In this document: positions 23,785 through 30,721 of the stretch, in pieces
Position numbering within the stretch: the first letter of the stretch is position 1
Layout: every line of letters starts with the position of its first letter
Source: CAYLLN01 sp040901775
Lineage (GTDB): Bacteria > Planctomycetota > Planctomycetia > Pirellulales > Pirellulaceae
NCBI GenBank assembly: GCA_040901775.1
Contig: JBBDYF010000078.1
Span: 1-37,551 of the forward strand
Direction of reading: 5' to 3'
DNA: 37,551 nucleotides
Notes under the pieces: model-generated
The model's database searches: none
What the model was told of the DNA's origin: nothing
What the model saw: the letters and a program-made list of their open reading frames with translations, nothing else
Position numbers and translations under genes: made by a program

Positions 23785-24075
23785 TCATTCTCCCAACACC
23801 GCCGGCACGCGGTAGCACTCGGCGTCGCGTTTCGGCGCGTTGGCCAGGGCCGCCTCGCGAGGCAGGCTTTCGCCCAGCGAGTCATCGCGAAAGACGTTGT
23901 GCAGTTCCACCGCATGAGCCATCGGCTGGACGCCGTCGGTGTTGACCTCGCCCAGTTGTTCGACGTAGCCCACAACGCGGGTAAGCTGCGACGTCATCGT
24001 GTCGAGCTCGGCCTCGCTCAATAGCAGCCGGCCCAGCAGCGAAACTTTTTCGACATCGGCGCGGGTCAGCGACAT
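23785..24075 (-). CDS. gatC: Asp-tRNA(Asn)/Glu-tRNA(Gln) amidotransferase subunit C
   Basis: GatC is a small belt-like subunit that holds GatA and GatB together. The protein is 96 residues, the usual size. It starts MSLTRADVEKVSLLGRLLLSE and continues VVGYVEQLGEVNTDGVQPMAHAVEL, then FRDDSL, the conserved 'LREDE'-like region. The last residues YRVPAVLGE are the family's usual 'F.VP.V.' end. It is separated from gatA by a 128-aa gene and repeats, an unusual arrangement. rpmB ends 45 nt upstream on the same strand. Confidence 0.94.
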   Translation of the reverse strand: MSLTRADVEKVSLLGRLLLSEAELDTMTSQLTRVVGYVEQLGEVNTDGVQPMAHAVELHNVFRDDSLGESLPREAALANAPKRDAECYRVPAVLGE

Positions 24076-24120
24076 GGGAAGTCCTGGGGCGCGATCGCGC
24101 GGTTCAAAGTCCGTGAAGCT

Positions 24121-24522
24121 TTACTTCTTCGGCGGTTTGGCGGCCTTGGCGGGTGCGGCGGCTTTCGCAGCGGGTGCGGCCTTGGCAGCGGGTGCTCCCT
24201 TGTCGGCGGGCGCGACCTTGGGAGCAGGCACGCCCCCCTTCACCAACTGCCCCTTATGCAGCACGTTGACCGGCAGCTTGAACGGCGCCTGGCGAACGGC
24301 CTTGCGGACCATGCCCGCCTTCAGGCAGCGGGTGCAGATTTTGACGTACTTGTTGGTGCCGTTCGGCGTGGTGATCTTGACCCGCTGGATATTCGGCCGG
24401 AAGTCGCGGCGGGTAATGCCGGTGATCTTTGTGCCGACGCCCCCCAGGTATTTGGCCTTGCCACGGGTCTCGACCTGGTTGCCCTTGCTGGCCTTCTTTT
24501 CGCAAAACTCGCACTGAGGCAT
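24121..24522 (-). CDS. rpmB: Ribosomal protein bL28 with zinc ribbon and Lys/Ala-rich tail
   Basis: bL28 is a large-subunit ribosomal protein. Residues 1-80 are the usual domain: MPQCEFCEKKASKGNQVETRG, TRRDFRPNIQRVKITTPNGTNKYVKICTRCLKAG. Cys4, Cys7, Cys63 and Cys66 form the zinc-ribbon (C+) version. At 133 residues it is about 50 longer than usual; the extra part is Ala/Lys/Pro-rich with repeated AAPAAKAA units, like a histone H1 tail. The ATG at 24522 is chosen because MPQCEFC starts the known domain; an ATG three codons upstream is possible. The frame is clean, so the tail is real or a late extension. It precedes gatC. Confidence 0.93.
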   Translation of the reverse strand: MPQCEFCEKKASKGNQVETRGKAKYLGGVGTKITGITRRDFRPNIQRVKITTPNGTNKYVKICTRCLKAGMVRKAVRQAPFKLPVNVLHKGQLVKGGVPAPKVAPADKGAPAAKAAPAAKAAAPAKAAKPPKK

Positions 24523-24727
24523 CGCACACATCCTTAGAATCCCCAACGTCACCGCCGGCCTGTCACCCGAACGCCGGGGAAGAGCGAGGTTTCGTCAGGA
24601 GCATTATTTCGTTTGGCAGCTATTTCTTTTGGCGGACAAGGTTTTGCGCACACGCATCCTGGCCGACTCGCGGGAATCCACCAGTATATCGCCCTGTCGC
24701 CCGCTCGCAACGCCGCTGGCTGGGCCG

Positions 24728-24964
24728 CTACGGCGGATCGTAGCCCCCTTTGCACAGCGGGTTGCACCGCACGAGGCGCCACAATCCCTTGGCCGTGCCT
24801 CGGATCACGCCGTATTTCTCGACCGATCCGATCATGTAGTGGCTGCACGTCGGCTGGAATCGACATTGCCGCCCGATGAAGGGACTGAGGGTGAGTTGGT
24901 AGAGCCGCACGAGGGCGATGATGGTGCGGGCGGGAAGCGAGACGATAGTGCGGAGGATTTTCAT
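24728..24964 (-). CDS. yidD: Membrane protein insertion efficiency factor YidD
   Basis: YidD is a small membrane-associated protein thought to help YidC insert proteins. The 78 residues fit the family. Motifs are LVRLYQLTLSPFIGRQCRFQPTCSHYMIGSVEKYG and KGLWRLVRCNPLCKGGYDP, with the conserved cysteines (QCRFQPTCS, RCNPLC). The N-terminal amphipathic helix (ILRTIVSLPARTIIALVRLY) should sit on the membrane. It starts 9 nt after rnpA on the same strand, the usual order, but yidC does not follow. Confidence 0.95.
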   Translation of the reverse strand: MKILRTIVSLPARTIIALVRLYQLTLSPFIGRQCRFQPTCSHYMIGSVEKYGVIRGTAKGLWRLVRCNPLCKGGYDPP

Positions 24965-24972
24965 GGCAGAAG

Positions 24973-25000
24973 CTCAGGGGGCTGAGGCCCCCCGCTCGCC
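24973..25000 (-). repeat. 28-bp hairpin repeat, copy 2, inside the end of rnpA
   Basis: On the minus strand this matches 27 of 28 bases of 18824-18851. It encodes the last residues of RnpA and contains its TGA stop (24974-24976). The stem is GGGGGC/GCCCCC. Confidence 0.75.
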
Positions 25001-25381
25001 GGCAGTGGGGCGCTCGCCGGCAGTGGGGCGGTTAGTTAGCCGCTTGGCGACTCGCCTGGCCAATGCCGCCAGCGACCGCAATATGGAAGTCAGCTCGGCG
25101 ACTGCCCCCTTTTGCGGCCGAACTACCAGGTCGATTCCCGCCGGCAGTTCGGATCGAGAAAGGCGGAAGGCTTCGCGAATCAACCGCTTCCACCGGTTGC
25201 GGACCACGGCATTGCCCACTTTTTTGGAAACACTGAGCCCCAGCCGGGGGCGATCCAGTTCATTGGCGCAGGCGTTGACGATCAGCATGTCGTCGGCCGC
25301 ATAGATGCGTGCCCGATACACGCGATCGAACTCGGCCCCAGTGCGCAGGCGAAGTTGCTTGCCAAACGATTGATCGGGCAT
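24974..25381 (-). CDS. rnpA: Ribonuclease P protein component with repeat-derived tail
   Basis: RnpA binds RNase P RNA and helps mature tRNA 5' ends. The 135 residues include the start LRLRTGAEFDRVY and the signature LGLSVSKKVGNAVVRNRWKRLIREAFRL, with the RNR motif (VRNRWKR) that contacts RNA. The last 20 or so residues (TNRPTAGERPTAGERGASAP) are low-complexity and encoded by two 18-bp tandem repeats (24993-25028) joined to a 28-bp hairpin repeat, so they look like a late extension. The ATG at 25381 is chosen because it begins the known domain. It diverges from a secreted protein gene. rpmH, the usual upstream neighbour, is absent. Confidence 0.95.
   Translation of the reverse strand: MPDQSFGKQLRLRTGAEFDRVYRARIYAADDMLIVNACANELDRPRLGLSVSKKVGNAVVRNRWKRLIREAFRLSRSELPAGIDLVVRPQKGAVAELTSILRSLAALARRVAKRLTNRPTAGERPTAGERGASAP
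24993..25028 (-). repeat. Two 18-bp tandem repeats in the rnpA tail
   Basis: Two exact 18-bp copies (24993-25010, 25011-25028), each encoding PTAGER, extend the RnpA C-terminus. The first overlaps the 28-bp hairpin repeat. Confidence 0.8.
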
Positions 25382-25385
25382 GAGT

Positions 25386-25427
25386 GGACGGAGGTCAGTG
25401 GGCAGAGGACGGAGGACGGAGGACAAG
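25386..25427 (+). repeat. Heptamer array, GGACGGA-type, six units
   Basis: Six consecutive 7-nt units beginning GG (GGACGGA three times, with GGTCAGT, GGGCAGA and GGACAAG variants) lie in the divergent gap, starting 4 nt upstream of the rnpA start codon. Confidence 0.8.
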
Positions 25428-25458
25428 AACTTGTTCGACATGCGCTGGGAAAGATCAA

Positions 25459-25464
25459 TATACT
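25459..25464 (+). promoter_or_regulatory. Possible -10 box TATACT
   Basis: TATACT (5 of 6 consensus matches) lies 41 nt upstream of the large secreted-protein gene. No good -35 at 16-18 nt. Confidence 0.3.
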
Positions 25465-25505
25465 GAAACGCGGGCGATTTCGTCATTTCCGGGAAGCGAA
25501 CAACC

Positions 25506-27578
25506 ATGCGATCCTCACCCTTGAACGCACGCCGCTGGATACTTCTGGCGGCAGCGCTGGTCATCCTCGGCGGCGCTGGCCAACTGCACGCCGCGCCTCC
25601 GGCTCCCACTGGGGAGCGGGCTCCCGTCAAGCCAGCCCAGCCGGCGGCGATCGAAGCGCCCCAGCTCGAGCGTAAGTTTATCGAACAGGGCCTGCGAATT
25701 CTCGTCGATCGGCGGCCCCAGCAATTACGGCTCGAGGCGGAGAAGCCGGAAGCCTGGCTGGGCGACTCCGTTCGGGGCAACCAGGCGGTCGAAGTCGCGG
25801 TGGCGACGTCTCTGCGGAAAGAGAGCCAAATCGTGGCCCGGCTGGCGGCCGGTCGCAAGCTGTACATCACCAAGGTCGAGGGAGCCTGGGCCGGGGCGAC
25901 CTTTTTGGTCGGTGGCCGCCCCCAAGCTGGCTGGGTAAAAGTCGCCGACTTAAAGCCCCTGCCGAGCGAAGAGCGAGCGTATCGTCACCTGCAGAATGCC
26001 GGGGGCAAGTTCATCTCGGCTGCCATGCTGGCCCAAAAAGCGAAACAGTTCGACGACGGATTGTACGCCGCGGTCGAGTTGGCGGCCAACGAGGGACTGG
26101 GCGAAATGCCGGCCAAGTCGCAGTTGTTGCGAGCCTGGCCGACGCGCGTCAGCTCGGAATCGAGCAGCCAGGCACTTGCGGTCTTACTGGCCGCGGCCAA
26201 GCTAGGCAACCTCAAGCCGGCCATTCCGCCCTCGCAAGCGAAGCAGGTCGCGGACCTCTTGGCCCGTTTCGAGAGCGACGAGAAGCGCTCCAAGCCGCTT
26301 GGCTTTTACACATGGTCCCCCGAACTGTCGGCCATTTTTCGGCAGGACCGGATGCTGCAAACGCCGATCGACGAGCTGGCCGACGTGTTGCCACTCGCCA
26401 AAGCGCTAGCAGCCGACGAGGCGCTCCGCCGGGCGTACTTGCAGCACCTGCTGTTGTCGTATCGGCTGACCAATCCGCCGATGCAAGGGGGTTCATCCGA
26501 CCTGCGGCCGCTGATCGCCGGCGACGAGCCGCCGCCAGCGGGGATTGTCGCCTGGCACATCTTCCCTCCTTCGACCAGCCCGGAAACGCAGCTCTTTTTG
26601 CGGCTGTTCGGCGACAAGCCGGTGCCCGAAGGCTTCGAGTTGATGCAGGCATTGATCGACGAGATTCGCAGCGGGCGGGTCGATTTGAAGCCGACCGAAA
26701 TCTCCGGCTGGTACGACCATCAAATCTGGTCGCTCGCGCCGCTGCTAATGCCCGAGCGAACGCCGGAAGCGAGCCACCTCGTGGTGGGCGACGAGTATCG
26801 AAAGCATCTTGAGGATCTGTTCAAAGGGACGATGGCCCTGATGCGCGAAACACACGTCAAACAGTTGGCAATGCCCGCTCCTGGCTCGGCGGCTGAGCCC
26901 CCCGAGCGCAAGCCGGAACTGGTGATTCGGCCCGATCTGTCCGTCGAGCCGTTGGCCATGCACTATTTGCGGCGGGCGCAGGCGTATGCCTTCGTGCAGC
27001 AAGTGTTGATCGAAGCGTTCGGGCCAGAAGGGCTGGCCAAAATGCATCGCCTGGCGGCGGACGGGCCGGTCGAGACGACGCTAGACCACGAACTCGGCGA
27101 CCTGGCCGTCCTGTTTTATGGCGCTCACGTCGTGGCCTCGCGGCAGTTGGGCCTGAGCGAACAAGTGATTGCGGCGGGCGGCTCGCCCGATTTGCCGAGC
27201 CAGGCAGCCGCCGCTTTTTTGCAGTGGGCGGGAATCGCCGGCAGCGATCCCGACCTGGCCCGCGATGCGCGGATGATGGTTCCCGTTTTCGTCGACCAAG
27301 TGACGGGGCGGATCAAAGTTTGGTGCGTGCTCGGCTGGTCTTCCCAAACGGCCTGGGCCAGCTACTCCAAACAGCCGCAAGTTTCAGCCACCGATGCCAA
27401 AGGGAAAGCGGTGGATTTGGCGGCTCGTTTCGAGATGATTTACGGCACGCAGACGCTCGACCTGGCCGCGCCGGTGTTTGCCGAAGCGTGGGTCACCAAG
27501 CTGCTCGATCGGGACGAGTTCCGTCGGCACTGCGACACCTACGTGACCCCCGCAGTGATTCTGGCAAACTTGAAATAA
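25506..27578 (+). CDS. Large secreted protein of unknown function
   Basis: This 690-residue protein has a signal peptide (RRWILLAAALVILGGAGQLHA-AP). A Pro/Ala linker precedes the body. The body is mostly alpha-helical and Leu/Ala-rich, with several Trp residues but no catalytic motif I recognise. Residues about 120-160 (YITKVEGAWAGATFLVGGRPQAGWVKVADL) look like an SH3-type domain: the 'GW V...L' end is typical of a bacterial SH3 module. The C-terminal region ends LAAPVFAEAWVTKLLDRDEFRRHC. It ends 3 nt before a convergent small membrane gene. Family unknown; secretion is the only firm point. Confidence 0.8.
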   Translation: MRSSPLNARRWILLAAALVILGGAGQLHAAPPAPTGERAPVKPAQPAAIEAPQLERKFIEQGLRILVDRRPQQLRLEAEKPEAWLGDSVRGNQAVEVAVATSLRKESQIVARLAAGRKLYITKVEGAWAGATFLVGGRPQAGWVKVADLKPLPSEERAYRHLQNAGGKFISAAMLAQKAKQFDDGLYAAVELAANEGLGEMPAKSQLLRAWPTRVSSESSSQALAVLLAAAKLGNLKPAIPPSQAKQVADLLARFESDEKRSKPLGFYTWSPELSAIFRQDRMLQTPIDELADVLPLAKALAADEALRRAYLQHLLLSYRLTNPPMQGGSSDLRPLIAGDEPPPAGIVAWHIFPPSTSPETQLFLRLFGDKPVPEGFELMQALIDEIRSGRVDLKPTEISGWYDHQIWSLAPLLMPERTPEASHLVVGDEYRKHLEDLFKGTMALMRETHVKQLAMPAPGSAAEPPERKPELVIRPDLSVEPLAMHYLRRAQAYAFVQQVLIEAFGPEGLAKMHRLAADGPVETTLDHELGDLAVLFYGAHVVASRQLGLSEQVIAAGGSPDLPSQAAAAFLQWAGIAGSDPDLARDARMMVPVFVDQVTGRIKVWCVLGWSSQTAWASYSKQPQVSATDAKGKAVDLAARFEMIYGTQTLDLAAPVFAEAWVTKLLDRDEFRRHCDTYVTPAVILANLK

Positions 27579-27581
27579 ACC

Positions 27582-27887
27582 TCACGTTCCCGGCAAATCC
27601 TGTTCCTCCTCCACCAGCGGCTTGGCGGCCCAGTCGTGTTCGCCTGGCCGCGGCGTGGGACGAAAATAGGGGTTTCCGTGGCGATAGCGATGCACGACCC
27701 GGGCCCCCAGCCAAACCAGCGCGATCGTGCCAAACCCCAAGATGATGAGCCCCGCCAGGGCGGCCAGCACCTTGGCCCTGGTGCCGCCGTCGAGCCGTTT
27801 CAGGGGCATGATCGGCTCGGCCCAGGCGATTGCCTGGTTCAGGGTCATTGCCAGCCAGGTAAGTGCCGCGAACAATCGATGGCGCAC
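27582..27887 (-). CDS. Small membrane protein, 101 aa
   Basis: This 101-residue protein has an N-terminal hydrophobic signal-like segment (LFAALTWLAMTLNQAIAWA) and a second membrane segment at about 38-62 (KVLAALAGLIILGFGTIALVWLGARVV). A short basic loop (HRYRHGNPYFRPTP) and an acidic end follow. The start is GTG at 27887, the only start giving both segments. It follows the DnaJ-like gene on the same strand with a 21-nt gap, so is probably co-transcribed with it. No family is recognised. Confidence 0.68.
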   Translation of the reverse strand: MRHRLFAALTWLAMTLNQAIAWAEPIMPLKRLDGGTRAKVLAALAGLIILGFGTIALVWLGARVVHRYRHGNPYFRPTPRPGEHDWAAKPLVEEEQDLPGT

Positions 27888-27908
27888 CGGTCAGGCCCTT
27901 TCGGATTT

Positions 27909-28889
27909 CTACCAGGCGAGCTCGGCGCGTGGATTCTGCTTGAGCCGGGCTTCCAGCTTGCGGAGCAGCTCTTCGCTTTCGCCGTCGAGTTGTTTCGGAA
28001 CGACGATCATTATTTCAGCGTACAAGTCGCCGGGCGTGCCGCCCGATTTGTGAACGCCCAGCCCTTTCGCCCGCAAGCGCTGACCGCTCGACGTTCCCGC
28101 GGGAACCTTGAGCGCGATCGTGCCGTGCGGCGTCGGCACATCGACCTTGCCGCCGAGCGCCGCTTCGGCGATCGTCACCGGCACCTTAACGATTAGATCG
28201 ACCCCGTCGCGCCGGAAGAAGGGATGCGAAGCGATCCGCACCGTAATCAGCAGGTCGCCGCGCGGGCCGTCGTCGCGCGAGGGCTCGCCCTGCCCGCGCA
28301 GGCGGATCGTCTGGCCGTCGTCAATTCCCGCCGGAATTTTGACGTCCAGCCGCTCGGCCTTGCTGCCGCCGCGACGAACCTGCAAACTGGTTTCGCCGCC
28401 CGTCACGGCGGTGCGAAAGGGGATTTCCACTTCGGATCGCGCGTCGGCACCCGGTTGGGCCGGGCGCCTGCGGCCGCGGCGGCGGGTCGTGGGACCGCCA
28501 AACTCGAAGGCCCCGGAACCCCCCGTGAACTGTCGAAGCATGTCTTCCAGGTCGGGCGGCACCTGGCCTTGTCCCCCTCCGCCTCCTGGCCAAGAGCCGG
28601 CAAACTCGAACCCCTCGGCACCCTGCGGGGCCTGGCCGGCCCACTGCGGACCTGGGCCCTGCCCCATCTGTTCGAAGTTCGATCCGAACTGGTCGTATAG
28701 CTTCCGCTTCTTTGCATCCGAGAGGATGTCGTAAGCGTGCTGCACCTCTTTGAACTTCTTCTGGGCGACTTTGTCGTCGGGGTTCAAGTCGGGGTGATAC
28801 TTCCGCGCCAGCTTGCGATAGGACTTTTGAATTTCATCTTCGCTGGCGCCGCGGGCCACCTCCAGCGTCTTGTAGTAGTCGTCACTCAT
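27909..28889 (-). CDS. DnaJ/CbpA-type co-chaperone without zinc domain
   Basis: J-domain proteins stimulate DnaK ATP hydrolysis and hand over client proteins. The 326 residues start with a J domain (YYKTLEVARGASEDEIQKSYRKLARKYHPDLNPDD; His32-Pro33-Asp34). A Gly/Phe-rich linker (about 70-140) with a basic RRRGRRRP run follows, then two beta C-terminal domains (EVEIPFRTAVTGGETSLQ, GDLLITVRIASHPFFRRDG, IALKVPAGTSSGQRLRAKG). The CxxCxGxG zinc repeats are absent, so it is type B (CbpA-like) rather than DnaJ proper. A minus-strand TACAAT ends 7 nt before the ATG, suggesting a leaderless transcript. Confidence 0.93.
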   Translation of the reverse strand: MSDDYYKTLEVARGASEDEIQKSYRKLARKYHPDLNPDDKVAQKKFKEVQHAYDILSDAKKRKLYDQFGSNFEQMGQGPGPQWAGQAPQGAEGFEFAGSWPGGGGGQGQVPPDLEDMLRQFTGGSGAFEFGGPTTRRRGRRRPAQPGADARSEVEIPFRTAVTGGETSLQVRRGGSKAERLDVKIPAGIDDGQTIRLRGQGEPSRDDGPRGDLLITVRIASHPFFRRDGVDLIVKVPVTIAEAALGGKVDVPTPHGTIALKVPAGTSSGQRLRAKGLGVHKSGGTPGDLYAEIMIVVPKQLDGESEELLRKLEARLKQNPRAELAW

Positions 28890-28896
28890 GCCGCCG

Positions 28897-28902
28897 ATTG
28901 TA
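28897..28902 (-). promoter_or_regulatory. Candidate -10 box for a leaderless dnaJ-like transcript
   Basis: TACAAT on the minus strand (5 of 6 matches) is 7 nt from the ATG, which would make the start codon the transcription start. No Shine-Dalgarno fits between. -35 not convincing. Confidence 0.3.
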
Positions 28903-29065
28903 AAACGGGCAGGGGCCTTTGGACTAGGGACCGCAAAATTGGCTTTTGAGAACGCCTATCGTTGGTCATTTGCTCACTCGGCATGCTAGAGTTGTCCGAT
29001 GGGATTGCCTCGACCGCCAGGGACGCTAGCCATTGAAAGTTGCACCTCGATAACGGTTTACAACT

Positions 29066-30622
29066 ATGCCTTTTCGCGTAACTACGAGCGTCCTGCTACT
29101 ATTGGCGATTCTCGTCGCCCGCGCCGACATCCAGGCCGCCGGCAACAAGGGAGATCTGGAGGTCCGAGTGATCGACAAGGTCACGGGCGAGCCGATCGCC
29201 GCCCGGATGCACCTGAAAGACCCGCGCGGCCGCCCGGTCAAGCCGCCAAAGGTTCCCTTTTGGAAAGACCATTTCGTCTTCGACGGCACAATTCTGCTGG
29301 AGCTTTCTCCCGGCGCTTATACGTTCGAGTTGGAAACCGGGCCCGAGTATCGGACGCAGACCGGCCACTTTCAGATGGAGCGCGGCGGCAAGGATACCAA
29401 GACCGTCGAGATGAGCCGCTTTGTGAACATGAAGAAGGAGGGGTGGTGGTCGGGCGACCTGCACATCCATCGCCCGGCGGCCGATATCGAGCTGTTGATG
29501 CGGGCCGAGGATTTGCACATTGGCCCGGTCATTACCTGGTGGAACGACCAGAATTTGTGGAAGGGGAAGCCGCTGCCCAAACAGCCGCTGGTCCGGTTCG
29601 ACGGCGACCGCTTCTACCGCCTGTTGGCCGGCGAAGACGAACGCGAGGGGGGCGCGCTGCTCTATTTCAACCTCGACAAGCCGCTGCCAATTGCTGGTTC
29701 GTCGCGCGAATACCCCCCGCCGCTTAAGTTTCTGGAAGAAGCCCGCCAGACGCCCGGCGTACACGTCGATGGCGAGAAGCCGTTCTGGTGGGATCTGCCC
29801 GTCTGGATTGCCGCGGGCCAGATCGACTCGCTCGGCCTGGCGAACAACCACCAGCAGCGCGACGGCATGCTCGACAACGAAGCGTGGGGCAAGCCGCGCA
29901 ATAGCATCCGCTTTCCTGGGGCGCAAGGCAACGGCCGCTGGTCGCAAGAGATTTACTATCACCTGCTCAACTGCGGGCTGCGAATCCCGCCGTCGGCCGG
30001 CAGCGCCTCGGGAGTGCTCCCGAACCCGGTCGGCTACAACCGGGTCTATGTGCATTGCGGCGAAAAGCTAACCTGGGACGCCTGGTGGGAAAACCTCCGC
30101 CGGGGGCGCGTGGTGGTCACCAACGGGCCGATGCTCCGGCCACAGGTCTTTGGCCCTGGCGCTCCGCAAGAGGGAGCGTTGCCGGGACACGTCTTCCAAG
30201 CCGACAAAGGAGCGACGGTCGAGCTCGATATCGCCCTCAACCTGGCGACCCGCGACAAGATTGAGTACCTCGAAGTCGTGCAGGATGGCAAGGTGGTGCA
30301 TGAAGTCCGGCTGGACGCCTGGGCCGACAACAAGGGACATCTGCCACCGGTCACGTTCACCAAGAGCGGCTGGATGCTGGTCCGGGCCGTCACCGCCAAC
30401 CCAAAAACATTTCGCTTTGCCAGCACGGGGCCGTACTACGTCGAGATCGACTATCGGCGATCGGTCAGCAAAAAGTCGGCGCAGTTTTTCCTCGACTGGG
30501 TTTTTGAACGGGCCGGACGCATCAAACTGGCCGACGGCGAGCAGCAGAAGGAAGTGATGGAATATCACCGCCGGGCCCGCGACTACTGGCAAAAGCTGGC
30601 GGCCGAGGCAAATGCCGAGTGA
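29066..30622 (+). CDS. Secreted CehA/McbA-like PHP-domain metallohydrolase
   Basis: This 518-residue protein has a signal peptide (SVLLLLAILVARADIQAAG). An N-terminal beta domain resembling carboxypeptidase-regulatory-like modules follows (LEVRVIDKVTGEPIAARMHLKD, LLELSPGAYTFELETGPEY). Then comes a PHP-type domain starting GWWSGDLHIHRP, with His133 and His135 in the metal motif. Later blocks include LANNHQQRDGM and RGRVVVTNGPMLRPQVFG, as in CehA/McbA proteins. CehA itself hydrolyses carbaryl, but the family's natural role in planctomycetes is unknown. The ATG at 29066 is preceded by no clear ribosome site. Metal-dependent ester or phosphoester hydrolysis is inferred. Confidence 0.87.
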   Translation: MPFRVTTSVLLLLAILVARADIQAAGNKGDLEVRVIDKVTGEPIAARMHLKDPRGRPVKPPKVPFWKDHFVFDGTILLELSPGAYTFELETGPEYRTQTGHFQMERGGKDTKTVEMSRFVNMKKEGWWSGDLHIHRPAADIELLMRAEDLHIGPVITWWNDQNLWKGKPLPKQPLVRFDGDRFYRLLAGEDEREGGALLYFNLDKPLPIAGSSREYPPPLKFLEEARQTPGVHVDGEKPFWWDLPVWIAAGQIDSLGLANNHQQRDGMLDNEAWGKPRNSIRFPGAQGNGRWSQEIYYHLLNCGLRIPPSAGSASGVLPNPVGYNRVYVHCGEKLTWDAWWENLRRGRVVVTNGPMLRPQVFGPGAPQEGALPGHVFQADKGATVELDIALNLATRDKIEYLEVVQDGKVVHEVRLDAWADNKGHLPPVTFTKSGWMLVRAVTANPKTFRFASTGPYYVEIDYRRSVSKKSAQFFLDWVFERAGRIKLADGEQQKEVMEYHRRARDYWQKLAAEANAE

Positions 30623-30685
30623 CGCCGGATTTCCGAGTTCCGACGCCCGTCATATGATTGCAGACGAGGCAGCGCGCCATTTCTC

Positions 30686-30720
30686 AATCTGAAATCTGAA
30701 ATCCGCAATCTGAAATCCGC
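30686..30720 (+). repeat. Heptamer array, AATCTGA/AATCCGC units
   Basis: Five heptamers (AATCTGA twice, AATCCGC, AATCTGA, AATCCGC) run without interruption to 1 nt before the ATG at 30722. Similar to the array at 14923-14958. Confidence 0.82.
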
Positions 30721-30721
30721 A

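Noticed and set aside
24089..24100. GCGCGATCGCGC palindrome containing a HIP1-like GCGATCGC
   Set aside because: Only a single site was noted between gatC and rpmB; in GC-rich DNA this is not evidence for a HIP1-type repeat.
29033..29063. Promoter TTGAAA with TTTACA before the CehA-like gene
   Set aside because: The supposed -10 ends only 3 nt before the ATG and matches consensus poorly.
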